Shown here: piece by piece, positions 23,558 to 32,333 of the stretch
Layout: every line of letters starts with the position of its first letter
Numbering within the stretch: the first letter of the stretch is position 1
DNA from: Bacillota bacterium
GTDB lineage: Bacteria; Bacillota; UBA4882; UBA8346
Direction: 5' to 3'
Length of the DNA: 40,457 nt
Assembly: GCA_023435565.1 (NCBI GenBank)
Contig: JAEYRN010000038.1
Location: 1-40,457 of the forward strand
Position numbers and translations under genes: made by a program
Notes under the pieces: model-generated
Databases searched by the model: none
The model's input: only the letters and a program-made list of their open reading frames with translations
Told to the model about the DNA's origin: nothing

Positions 23558-24870
23558 CTCCTATAACCGTTGGAATTATCGCTCTTATTGCCTTCTTTAT
23601 TTTACTAAGCTTACGGGTGCCAATCGCTGTCGCGATGGGACTGGTGGGGGCTGCCGGGTTTGCAGTTATAACTTCTCCGAATGCTGCTTATCGAATGGTT
23701 GTATCGGAGATTTATTCCACCTTCTCATCGTATACCTTAAGTGTGATTCCGATGTTTGTCTGGATGGGATTTCTCGCTTATTATTCCGGTATCGGTTCCA
23801 GTCTTTATGATTTTGCTTATAAACTAATGGGGCATCTTCCGGGAGGTCTGGCCATCGCAACCCAAGGAACTTGCGCATTGTTTGGGGCGATCTGCGGTTC
23901 CAATACCGCAACCGCAGCCACCATTGGAGCGATTGCTTTACCGGAGATGCGGAAATACCGGTACAACGATTCACTCTCCACCGCATGCGTTGCGGCCGGA
24001 GGAGCTCTGGGAATCTTAATCCCACCTAGTGTAATTTTTATCGTATATGGAATTGCCACCGAACAATCCATCGGCCGGCTTTTTTTGGCCGGGATTTTAC
24101 CGGGATTATTGTTAATGGCGCTTTATATGATAACCATCTATTATTTAACCGTCCGCCATCCCGAACTGGGGCCTCCGAGTGAAAAATCATCCTGGCGTGA
24201 GAGGATTTCCGCATTACGTGGGGGATTGATTGAAGTTTTAATTATTTTTACAATTTCATTGAGCGGCCTTTTTGCCGGTTGGTTTACCCCGACCGAAGCC
24301 GGAGCTATCGGAGCCGCTGGAGTTCTGGTTATCGCCTTGATTGAGAAGAGAATGAATTGGGACAATTTTTTTAAATCACTGGCCGATACCACCAGAACAT
24401 CGGCAATGATCATGTTGCTGGTTGCCGGAGCGGTTATTTTCAGCAGGTTCATTGCCATTAGCCGTCTACCTTTTGCAATGGCATCTTGGGCCGGCTCTTT
24501 GACATTTCCCCCATTTGTGGTTGTGACTATTATCATGGTAATCTATTTTATTCTGGGATGTTTTATTGACGCATTGGCTCTTGTCCTGTTGACCATACCA
24601 ATCTTTTATCCGGTGGTCGTTGAGGTTTTAGGTTACGACCCTATCTGGTTCGGAGTGATAACAGTCTTGGTGGTAGCTATGGGGGTAATTACACCTCCGG
24701 TTGGGATGAATGTTTATATCATCAAAGGGGTAGCCAAGGATATCCCATTGGAGACTATATTTAAAGGGATTTGGCCTTTTTTGGCCGCCCTGACCATTTG
24801 TTTTCTATTACTGTTGATTTTTCCACAGATTGCGACTTTTTTACCTTCATTAATGTTGGGGAAAGGATAG
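23554..24870 (+). CDS. dctM: TRAP transporter large permease, DctM family
   Basis: Main Na+/H+-coupled membrane subunit, 438 residues, about twelve hydrophobic segments and two internally symmetric halves. Typical DctM text: SLRVPIAVAMGLVGAAGF at the start, GSNTATAATIGAIALPEMRK with the first re-entrant hairpin, GGALGILIPPSVIFIVYGI, GWFTPTEAGAIGAAG, and the mirror GVITPPVGMNVYIIKG in the second half. The ATG overlaps the dctQ TGA. A strong terminator 40 bp downstream closes the operon. In this A+T-rich neighbourhood the TRAP genes appear somewhat richer in G+C in places, but not enough to claim transfer. Confidence 0.96.
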   Translation: MTPITVGIIALIAFFILLSLRVPIAVAMGLVGAAGFAVITSPNAAYRMVVSEIYSTFSSYTLSVIPMFVWMGFLAYYSGIGSSLYDFAYKLMGHLPGGLAIATQGTCALFGAICGSNTATAATIGAIALPEMRKYRYNDSLSTACVAAGGALGILIPPSVIFIVYGIATEQSIGRLFLAGILPGLLLMALYMITIYYLTVRHPELGPPSEKSSWRERISALRGGLIEVLIIFTISLSGLFAGWFTPTEAGAIGAAGVLVIALIEKRMNWDNFFKSLADTTRTSAMIMLLVAGAVIFSRFIAISRLPFAMASWAGSLTFPPFVVVTIIMVIYFILGCFIDALALVLLTIPIFYPVVVEVLGYDPIWFGVITVLVVAMGVITPPVGMNVYIIKGVAKDIPLETIFKGIWPFLAALTICFLLLLIFPQIATFLPSLMLGKG

Positions 24871-24911
24871 AAAAAACATCTAAATCTTTCCCCCCATATT
24901 TTAATTTATTA

Positions 24912-24938
24912 AAATCGGTCCAATAGACCGATTTTTTT
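24912..24938 (+). terminator. Intrinsic terminator of the TRAP operon
   Basis: AAATCGGTC (24912-24920) and GACCGATTT (24926-24934), a perfect 9-bp stem with loop CAATA, followed by a T-run to 24938. Confidence 0.92.
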
Positions 24939-25039
24939 GATTGAAACTATACGATTTTAATCTTGGAATATCAAGGAGAAGCTCGGAGCCGTCTTTAGCA
25001 ACCGCTCACTTACTATTACAACGGCTTCTTTTGTATAAA

Positions 25040-25080
25040 TTGCAATTAATAAGGGTTTTTGGTAATATAAAATATATTAC
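25040..25080 (+). promoter_or_regulatory. Candidate promoter and overlapping dyad of the kinase-like/LuxR gene
   Basis: TTGCAA (25040-25045), 17-bp spacer, TAATAT (25063-25068). A perfect dyad GTAATATA-AAA-TATATTAC (25062-25080) covers the -10, so a regulator bound there would block transcription. A+T richness makes chance palindromes more likely. The rest of 24939-25161 holds a weak AGCCGT/ACGGCT hairpin and no gene. Confidence 0.4.
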
Positions 25081-25161
25081 AATTTTAACTATAACATTAA
25101 TATAAAGGTGAGTTTTTACTAAACTCTTTTATTAAACTTTACTGGTATCATCGGAGGAATT

Positions 25162-28100
25162 ATGATTCAAACCGAGAATAACGAAAGCTTCAACGGTGTT
25201 TCTCTGGAGCAGTTAATCGGTTCTAAAAGATTTGGATTAACAGACTTTTTAATAATTGCAATCAAAATAACCGAAAATTTACATGAGCTGCATCGCTCCA
25301 ACATAATCCATTATGGAATAAATCCCGGCAATGTTTTAATCAATCCGGAGACCAAAACTATTATATTTGCCAATCATCGGTCAACCGGGTCAGGCTCATT
25401 TGAACAAACTGTTTCGCCCATGGGGTCGACTGGAAAAGCTCTTGAGTATATCTCCCCGGAACAGACTGGCCGAACCTATCGCCAGGTTGACTATCGTACT
25501 GATTTTTATTCGTTGGGAATAACATTATATAAAGTATTGTTGGGATGTCTACCTTTTGATGCACAGGACACTCTTGAATTAATCCATTGCCACCTTGCCG
25601 TAAGACCGGTACCTCCCTCTGAAATCAAACCGGATATTCCCCCAGTTGTTTCGGATATTCTGATGAAACTAATGGAAAAAGCTGCCGAAGACCGTTATCA
25701 GAGTGCAGTGGGGTTGCTCAAGGACCTAAATAGGTGCTTCGATCAGTTGCAAAAAAGCGGCAAGATTGAAGCGTTTAGGCTTGGCACCGATGATATTACC
25801 GATAAATTTAAAATTTCCCAAAAATTATATGGACGTGAAGAACAACTTGAATTAATGTTTTCGGCATTTGAAAGGATAAACCAAGGCGGTAAGGAACTAC
25901 TAATGGTTTCCGGTTATACTGGGATTGGAAAATCATCCCTAATTTATGAAATCCGTAAACCGATTATCCAGAAGAATGGTTATTTTATAACCGGAAAATA
26001 TGATCAGTTTCAACATAACATCCCATATTCAGCATTGATACAAGCATTTAAAGAATTAATAAGACAGATATTAACACTGAGTGAAACTGAGATCGATGCT
26101 TGGAAGCGGAAACTTACCTATGCATTGGGACAAAATGGTCGGGTGGTCAGCGACATCATACCGGAAATTCGGCTAATCATCGGTGAACAACCGGCTTTGA
26201 TTGAATTACCCCCTGAAGAAACGAAAAATCGTTTTAATATGGTGTTTCAAAAATTTGTCCGGGTCTTTTGCGCTCTGGAGCACCCTCTGGTAATATTTTT
26301 AGATGACTTGCAATGGGCGGATTTATCATCCCTGAAGCTTTTAGAAGCGCTGATGAGTGATGTTGATATAAAATATATCCTCTTAATCGGCGCTTACCGT
26401 GATAACGAAGTAAATGAAACTCATCCGTTGGTGTTTACTTTAAAAACACTGCAAAATGAAAACACTCCAGTGAATACAATTCGGCTAAATCGGCTTAGTA
26501 TAGACAGTATCAATCAACTACTTGAGGAATCCTTCAAACATAGGCTAGATGAAGTAAGTGAACTGGTGGAATTATGTATTCAAAAAACCGAGGGGAACCC
26601 CTTTTTCCTCAATCAATTCCTATATGCGCTATACCGAGAAAAACTAATTAGCTTTAATTATGACCGTTGCGGGTGGCAATGGGATTTATCAGGCATTAAA
26701 ATTGCCGGTATAACCGATAATGTAGTTGACCTTATTACGGACAGACTTCGAAATCTTGCTCCGGAGACACAAGAAGTTCTTAAAATGGCGTCTTGTATTG
26801 GAAATAGATTTGACCTAAAAACTCTATCCATCATTCTAGGAAAATCACTGGATCAAACTTATTGTGAACTTCAGGAATCCATACAAGAAGGGATCCTTGC
26901 ATACGATCATTATCTCGATGATCAATTTAAGATCAGCCAAATCTGTTTCACTTTTATTCATGACCGGATTCAACAGGCTGCTTATTCTCTTATTGCCGAA
27001 GGGGAACGCCCCAAAGTCCATCTGACCATCGGCCGGTTAATGTTATCGCATATCGATTGGCGACAAAATGAGGACAGACTGTTGGATATCGTCAATCAAT
27101 TTAACTTAGGAATTACTTTGATTGATATTATTGACGAAAAAGAAAGCTTGGCTCAGCTTGAGTTATTGGTCGGCAGAAAATCCAAGCAAGCAATCGCTTA
27201 TGAGGCAGCCTATCATTACTCAAAGTCCGGACTCAGTTTAGTTAAAGATTGGGGTTGGGAGAACCGATATGACTTGACCTTGGCTCTTCATCTAGAAGCA
27301 GGAGAAGCGGCCTATTTAAACGGTGATTTTGCTGCGGTTGACTATTATACCGATGCTGTTATCAATCAAAGTAAAGAAATATTGGATAAAATCCGGGCTT
27401 ACGAAGTAAAGATTGCTTCCTACTCAGCCCAATTCATGTTGAAGGAGGCTATGGCGACGGGTCGGATCGCCTTTAAAATGGTCGGACTCGATTTTCCCAA
27501 AAAACCCGGTTGGTTTGATGTTTTAATTGCGCTGGCAAAGATTAAAATTAAGATAGTTGGGAAGCAGCCGGAAGAATTGATCAATATGGCCCAAATGTCC
27601 GATCCATATGCCTTGGCTGCAGACCGTTTAATTAACTCCATAATCTTTCCGGCATATTTCTGGGACCCGAATTTCTTAGTCTTGGTTATATTAAAAGGGA
27701 TTGACTTATATCTTAAGTTTGGCAACTCCGTAATTTCAAATACGATTTATGTTGGATTGGGCCTGGTCTTATGTTCCATTGGCGAGATTGATTTAGGTTA
27801 TCGTTTTGGAGAACTTAGTTTGAAATATCAGGGGGAATTCCCAACTAGCCAAAATGAGGTGCATTCATTAGCCGCTTTTTATATGTTTATCGCTTTTTGG
27901 AAAAAACGGCTAACGGAAGTATTGCCTTTCTTTCTCCAAATATATCAACAGGGGATAGACACTGGAAATCTTAAGTATGCCTGTATTGGAGCATTCGAGT
28001 ATTGCTATCACTCTTTTTTTTCCGGTAAAAATTTGGTCCTGCTAGAAACAGAAATTGCGATGTACGATGAAGCAATACTCAAAACGAAGTATCGTGAATC

Positions 28101-29775
28101 TCTATATATGCAATTGAGATTACACCAGTCTGTCTTAAATTTATTGGGGGAGAGCGAGGATGTCCGTATCCTAAAAGGAAAAGTATATGATCGGGATCTA
28201 ATGCTGCCCCGCCATTTAAAAGAAAAGGATTTAAACTCCCTTGGCGGTTTATATTTGAGTGAGTTGTCGCTAAGCTATTTATTTGGTGATTATCGAAAGG
28301 CAATGGAAAACGGGAGCTTGGCAAAGAAATATATTAAAAGTATTCGGGGAGCCATGAGCTGGCACCATGTTTACTTCATTGATTCATTGGCAATGTTGGC
28401 GGTTTATGAAGATATACCTATCATCAGGCGCCTTAAAATATTACATAGTTTAGCTGCAAATCAACGAAAAATTAAGAGATGGGCTCGTTATGCGCCCCAA
28501 CATTTTTTACACCAGTATTACTTGGTCAAAGCAGAAAAAGCGCGGGTCTTAATGAAAGACCAAAAAGCGACTGCTTATTATGAAAAAGCCATTCAGTTTG
28601 CAGCTGAAAATGAATATCTTCAAGAAGAAGCTTTATCAAATGAGTTGGCCGCCAAATTTCATTTTTCCAGGGGTAATGAAAGGCTGGCCCGATTTTATCT
28701 ACATGACGCTTATGATTGTTATCGCCGGTGGGGGGCTGTAGCTAAAGAAAGACAATTAGAAAAGGAATACCCCCTGTTACTTAAGGATGAAAGAAAGAAA
28801 ATACCGGCTTCATTTGAACCGACAAGCGATGAGAACGCAATTTCTAGAATGGCTTTTACAGAAAAACTAGATTTGGTAACCATTAAAAAAGCCTCTCAAG
28901 TTATTTCCGGGGAAATTGTTTTAGAAAACTTATTGAAGCAATTAATTGAATTGGTTCTAGAAAATGCCGGCGCAAACAGAGCCTTTTTAATCTTGAAACG
29001 AGAGGATGGGCTCTATATCGAAGCTTCCGGTGACGGGGCTCAAAATCGTAAAATCGATATTCTATTAGCAAAGCCTGCGCTGGGTAATGATGAGTTGCCG
29101 GAAAGTATCGTCAATTATGTTACTAGAACTAGGGAAAGCGTAGTATTGGAAAATGCCTCAGTAGCGGAACAATTTTTGAGAGACCCTTATATTGAAAGAA
29201 ATCAGCCTAAATCAGTTCTATGTATGCCGGTTGTCAATCAAGGCGAATTAAAAGGACTGCTTTATCTTGAAAATAACTTGGTTAACGGCGCTTTTACCGA
29301 AGAGCGGATAATAATCTTAAATATCTTATCTTCACAGTTGGCGATATCCATTGAAAACGCCCTATTTTATAGCCGCCTTGACGAATTGGTAAATCAACGG
29401 ACTAATGAATTAGCTCTGGAACTGGAAGCTTTAAAGAAGGCAGAGAACCGTTATGGGGGAAGGTTAGTGGCTGGGCTGGCCCAGGAAGTAAATATACCCC
29501 ATCTCGAAAACCTTTATAGTCTAAAGCGGACGGTTACTGAGTTAAAGTCAAATCTGATTCACCCGTTGGAACTTGAGGAAAAGAACAGGTTGCTCAGTAA
29601 ACGTGAGGCTGAAGTCGCCGAGTTATTGTGCCAACGGTATTCAATGACAGACATAGCCGCGAAACTGATGCTTAGTCCACGGACGGTCCAGAGTTATGTG
29701 GAGAATATCAAGGAGAAGCTAGGAGTAAGGTCAAAACGGGAGATTTTGGAGAAGCTGTTGAAGGAAGATGGATAA
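25162..29775 (+). CDS. Giant LuxR-type sensor-regulator: degenerate kinase, AAA-type ATPase, GAF, HTH
   Basis: 1537 residues. Order: Ser/Thr-kinase-like domain 1-195; STAND/AAA-type ATPase from about 223, with Walker A GYTGIGKSS at 251-259 and Walker B LVIFLDDLQWAD at 376-387; an alpha-helical TPR-like region, about 600-1200; GAF about 1237-1407; short coiled linker; LuxR/GerE HTH 1477-1537 (LSKREAEVAELLCQRYSMTD). The kinase part is degenerate. The N-lobe is cut short, with no glycine loop. The HRD-type motif reads HYGINPGN, so the catalytic Asp is Gly52. The DFG position reads ANH (about 70-72). Asn57, SPE and the helix-F Asp (YRTDFYSLG) remain. It is probably a cytoplasmic ligand-responsive transcription factor using ATP in the STAND module. 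Start ATG has GGAGG 4 nt upstream. Confidence 0.9.
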   Translation: MIQTENNESFNGVSLEQLIGSKRFGLTDFLIIAIKITENLHELHRSNIIHYGINPGNVLINPETKTIIFANHRSTGSGSFEQTVSPMGSTGKALEYISPEQTGRTYRQVDYRTDFYSLGITLYKVLLGCLPFDAQDTLELIHCHLAVRPVPPSEIKPDIPPVVSDILMKLMEKAAEDRYQSAVGLLKDLNRCFDQLQKSGKIEAFRLGTDDITDKFKISQKLYGREEQLELMFSAFERINQGGKELLMVSGYTGIGKSSLIYEIRKPIIQKNGYFITGKYDQFQHNIPYSALIQAFKELIRQILTLSETEIDAWKRKLTYALGQNGRVVSDIIPEIRLIIGEQPALIELPPEETKNRFNMVFQKFVRVFCALEHPLVIFLDDLQWADLSSLKLLEALMSDVDIKYILLIGAYRDNEVNETHPLVFTLKTLQNENTPVNTIRLNRLSIDSINQLLEESFKHRLDEVSELVELCIQKTEGNPFFLNQFLYALYREKLISFNYDRCGWQWDLSGIKIAGITDNVVDLITDRLRNLAPETQEVLKMASCIGNRFDLKTLSIILGKSLDQTYCELQESIQEGILAYDHYLDDQFKISQICFTFIHDRIQQAAYSLIAEGERPKVHLTIGRLMLSHIDWRQNEDRLLDIVNQFNLGITLIDIIDEKESLAQLELLVGRKSKQAIAYEAAYHYSKSGLSLVKDWGWENRYDLTLALHLEAGEAAYLNGDFAAVDYYTDAVINQSKEILDKIRAYEVKIASYSAQFMLKEAMATGRIAFKMVGLDFPKKPGWFDVLIALAKIKIKIVGKQPEELINMAQMSDPYALAADRLINSIIFPAYFWDPNFLVLVILKGIDLYLKFGNSVISNTIYVGLGLVLCSIGEIDLGYRFGELSLKYQGEFPTSQNEVHSLAAFYMFIAFWKKRLTEVLPFFLQIYQQGIDTGNLKYACIGAFEYCYHSFFSGKNLVLLETEIAMYDEAILKTKYRESLYMQLRLHQSVLNLLGESEDVRILKGKVYDRDLMLPRHLKEKDLNSLGGLYLSELSLSYLFGDYRKAMENGSLAKKYIKSIRGAMSWHHVYFIDSLAMLAVYEDIPIIRRLKILHSLAANQRKIKRWARYAPQHFLHQYYLVKAEKARVLMKDQKATAYYEKAIQFAAENEYLQEEALSNELAAKFHFSRGNERLARFYLHDAYDCYRRWGAVAKERQLEKEYPLLLKDERKKIPASFEPTSDENAISRMAFTEKLDLVTIKKASQVISGEIVLENLLKQLIELVLENAGANRAFLILKREDGLYIEASGDGAQNRKIDILLAKPALGNDELPESIVNYVTRTRESVVLENASVAEQFLRDPYIERNQPKSVLCMPVVNQGELKGLLYLENNLVNGAFTEERIIILNILSSQLAISIENALFYSRLDELVNQRTNELALELEALKKAENRYGGRLVAGLAQEVNIPHLENLYSLKRTVTELKSNLIHPLELEEKNRLLSKREAEVAELLCQRYSMTDIAAKLMLSPRTVQSYVENIKEKLGVRSKREILEKLLKEDG

Positions 29776-29924
29776 GGTTTTCTTCACGCTTCCGCCCGGA
29801 CGGATCCAGATCCCTAAGCGACCGAATTAGCGAATTACCGGGCTGGATCAAGAGGCCAACCTACAGTTCAGGCTAGCCCCTAATCCGTTTAATCTTTTAA
29901 ATCCTTAAAATCTCTCGGTCAAAA

Positions 29925-31106
29925 TCATTGTTCCAAAAATTCAATATCATCAAAGAAGAATTCCACTCCATCATTTTTGACAGTACTTCCGTTTGTGTTA
30001 CCCATTTGGATGCCAAGATAGGCATTCTTGTCGTTTCCATAGGTTAGAAAGGTCGTATATTTTTGAACTTCAGTTGAAGAAGAAATTTCATAACTGCCAT
30101 AAGTCTTGAAAGTAGCGGGATCGGCTAGTTCAACTTTAAACTTCCCCGGCTTATTGGACTTGACTTTCATAGAAATAAAATAAGCTTTTCCGGGTTTTAA
30201 CCGAACAATAATAGGTTGATATATTTCCCAAGGTCCAAATCCTAAATGCCATGCTTCGTTTCCACAATCATTTGCCCGAAAATATAGACAATTACCCTCA
30301 AAACCAGGTTCTGTAGCCAATTCAAGTGTTGGTATGCCGGTTACCGGAGCAAGATAATAAGGAACCCAATTACCCCAATAAGACTCCTCATGACTGGTAA
30401 TATCACTATCGAAATAGCAATTAGGTATCAGATTAAACCCATGATCTGCTTCGGAACTATGTTCCAATAGTTGAATTTCATCAAAATAGAATTCGGTCCC
30501 GTCATTTTCACAATCGTCAGCATTGCCCATTTTAATGGAAAATTGAGCATCTCTTCCGTTAATTGTGCTTATAATACTTGTATAGGTTTTAACATCGGTT
30601 GAAGTTAAAATTCTATACTCGCCTAAATTTTCAAAAGTAACCGGATCCTCAAGTTTTATCATAATCCTTCCCGGTTTGGAAGACTTGACTTTTAAGGATA
30701 CGGAATATGTTTTCCCGGTCTTTAACCGAACAATATAAGGATTACCAAAACCTAAATTTCTCCAAGGTCCAAACGATTGATGCCATTCTTCGCTTCCACA
30801 ATTATTCGCCCGGAAATATAGACAATTACCCTCAAAACCGGGTTCTGTAGTCAATTCAAGGGTGGCTAATTCGGTTACCGGAGCGCTAGGCCAAGAAATC
30901 CAATTGCCTAAATAATCCTCGCCATTACCAAAAATATTCATATTAAATCCACTATTTGGAATAAGATTAACTGCTGCTGGCGATAGGGCTGGCGGTGGGT
31001 CCGATGAACTCCGAGGATTCTTCTTGCCGCCACCACCTCCACAACCGGATAAGATTAACATCAAAGATAATCCAAGTAAGAAAAATGCAAGCAACATTTT
31101 TTTCAT
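29925..31106 (-). CDS. Poly-Gly lipoprotein with two tandem CBM4_9-like jelly-roll domains
   Basis: 393-residue lipoprotein. The signal peptide ends at a lipobox LSGC with Cys22, followed by GGGGGKK and a Ser/Pro-rich linker to about residue 46. Two repeats follow, with a period of 178 residues (534 bp): each starts NLIPNSGFN/NLIPNCYFD, contains PGFEGNCLYFRAN, GKTYSVSLKVKSSKPG and ends in FYFDEIQLLE/FFFDDIEFLEQ. That pattern of an opening N-x-x-F and closing 'F-D-D/E-I' strand is typical of CBM4/9-type carbohydrate-binding jelly rolls, but no enzyme domain is present. It probably displays a glycan- or surface-binding module at the cell envelope. GAGGAGG precedes the ATG. It converges with the LuxR-type giant gene. 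Confidence 0.8.
   Translation of the reverse strand: MKKMLLAFFLLGLSLMLILSGCGGGGGKKNPRSSSDPPPALSPAAVNLIPNSGFNMNIFGNGEDYLGNWISWPSAPVTELATLELTTEPGFEGNCLYFRANNCGSEEWHQSFGPWRNLGFGNPYIVRLKTGKTYSVSLKVKSSKPGRIMIKLEDPVTFENLGEYRILTSTDVKTYTSIISTINGRDAQFSIKMGNADDCENDGTEFYFDEIQLLEHSSEADHGFNLIPNCYFDSDITSHEESYWGNWVPYYLAPVTGIPTLELATEPGFEGNCLYFRANDCGNEAWHLGFGPWEIYQPIIVRLKPGKAYFISMKVKSNKPGKFKVELADPATFKTYGSYEISSSTEVQKYTTFLTYGNDKNAYLGIQMGNTNGSTVKNDGVEFFFDDIEFLEQ
30287..30920. repeat. Internal duplication in the jelly-roll lipoprotein gene
   Basis: The segment near 30287-30390 recurs near 30821-30920 with a 534-bp offset and high identity (for example GACAATTACCCTCAAAACC in both). The coordinates bracket both copies. 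It reflects in-frame domain duplication. Confidence 0.8.
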
Positions 31107-31240
31107 AATAAGTCCTCCTCGTATTATTTTAAAGTGTACTTATTAATCCCTTTCTCTTGAAGTTTTAACTTACTACTATTCCTAGGCCTGTAAAGACCGA
31201 ATGAATATCCGTTAAAACGCGAAACGTTTTAGGGACTGCC

Positions 31241-31981
31241 TTAGTGTTTCACACCGACACTAACGTTATGAACTGATGTCGAATTGGTCCTGGCGGCTAC
31301 AAAAGTCCGGCTGTCGGTGCTTAACCGGCCGTCGGTGACCTTATCGCCTTCTGTAATAGTGAAAGTACCATCGGCATCTACCTCATATGTGCCCGAACCT
31401 GTCTGAGGCTCAGCACTTTCACTGTTTATTTGTTCATATGTAAAATTTTTATTTCCGTCAAAGGTGATTTTGGTGATTGCCGAACTTTCGCCGCCACTAT
31501 TGATATTGAGTCCGGACATATAATATACTCCGTTTAGGCTGGCCTTCGAAAAGCCGCCGGTCCCGGCTTTCACACCGACACTAACGTTATGAACCGATTT
31601 CGAATTGATCCTAGCAGCTACAAAAGTCCGGCTGTCGGAGCTTAAGCGGGCGTCGGTGACCTCTCCGTCTATCGTAAAAGTACAACTACCGTCTACCTTT
31701 ACTTCATATGCTCCCGAACCTGACTGGTTCTGATTTCCGCCATCTTTATCACCGTATATTTGCTCGAAAGTAAAATTTCCATTTCCATCAAAGATGATTT
31801 CGCTAATTGATGAACTTTCGCCGCCACTATTGATATTAAGCTCGGCCATGTAGTATACCCCGTTCAGGCCGACCTTCGGACCGTCTTGTTTGCCGTTTCC
31901 GCCGTTGCCTCCGCCACAACCGCAAAGAGTGATAGCCAATATTAAACCCAGGATTAATAGAGACATTGCAAACTTTATCAT
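31241..31981 (-). CDS. Poly-Gly lipoprotein with two near-identical 107-residue repeats
   Basis: 246 residues. The lipoprotein signal has Cys22 (TLCGC), followed by GGGNGGNG. The mature part is two repeats, about residues 38-139 and 145-246, each running SLNGVYYMxxLNINSGGESS, IxxIxFDGNxNFTxEQI, GSGxYEV, FTI, RLSxDSRTFVAARxNS and ending VHNVSVGVK. The repeats are predicted beta-rich and resemble small secreted barrel or lipocalin-like proteins, but I recognise no named family. The near-identity of the copies points to recent duplication. AGGAGG lies 11 nt before the ATG. An upstream element shared with the gene at 34449 probably controls it. Confidence 0.8.
   Translation of the reverse strand: MIKFAMSLLILGLILAITLCGCGGGNGGNGKQDGPKVGLNGVYYMAELNINSGGESSSISEIIFDGNGNFTFEQIYGDKDGGNQNQSGSGAYEVKVDGSCTFTIDGEVTDARLSSDSRTFVAARINSKSVHNVSVGVKAGTGGFSKASLNGVYYMSGLNINSGGESSAITKITFDGNKNFTYEQINSESAEPQTGSGTYEVDADGTFTITEGDKVTDGRLSTDSRTFVAARTNSTSVHNVSVGVKH
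31248..31868. repeat. 321-bp tandem duplication inside the lipoprotein gene
   Basis: Copies at about 31248-31548 and 31569-31868, offset 321 bp (107 codons). Long blocks are identical, for example TTCACACCGACACTAACGTT at 31248 and at 31569. The synonymous and non-synonymous differences are few. Confidence 0.85.
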
Positions 31982-32017
31982 GATAATTTACCTCCTCTAA
32001 ATTAATGATTCGCCTCA

Positions 32018-32103
32018 AATATAGCAAAAAAATATTTCTTTCGGTATCCGTAAAAATCACCGTAAAAATGGTGGAATACTGTTATAGGGTGTGGGTTTGC
32101 GGG
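32018..32103 (-). promoter_or_regulatory. Shared activator-type promoter element, copy A
   Basis: Minus-strand promoter of the lipoprotein gene ending at 31981. A -10 box TATATT (complement of 32018-32023) is preceded by 19 bp and then the 22-bp core at 32043-32064, which contains on the minus strand a direct repeat TACGG-N7-TACGG (12-bp period). Further upstream lies CCGCAAACC (complement of 32094-32102). Core, upstream box and spacing match copy B at 35011-35096. Confidence 0.7.
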
Positions 32104-32180
32104 TATCGGAGAATTAAAGCTGCGGTTATAGGTAGAATTATAGGAATTTGAGGAGTCGGTGTACGAGAAAAGCCGTTAAA

Positions 32181-32209
32181 TTGACATTTATCTAAAAGAT
32201 TGATACAAT
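32181..32209 (+). promoter_or_regulatory. Sigma-A promoter of the LuxR-type regulator
   Basis: TTGACA (32181-32186), 17-bp spacer, TACAAT (32204-32209), leaving a leader of about 118 nt before the ATG at 32334. It diverges from the promoter of the neighbouring lipoprotein gene. Confidence 0.8.
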
Positions 32210-32333
32210 TTAAATGAATTTGCCATTCTCTAATGTCAAATCTAATAAAATTACAAAAGTCATAATATATGTAACATTTTAATTTTGAAAATAAGTTGAA
32301 ATATTATCCCTTAAGGTTAACGGGGGTATTCCA

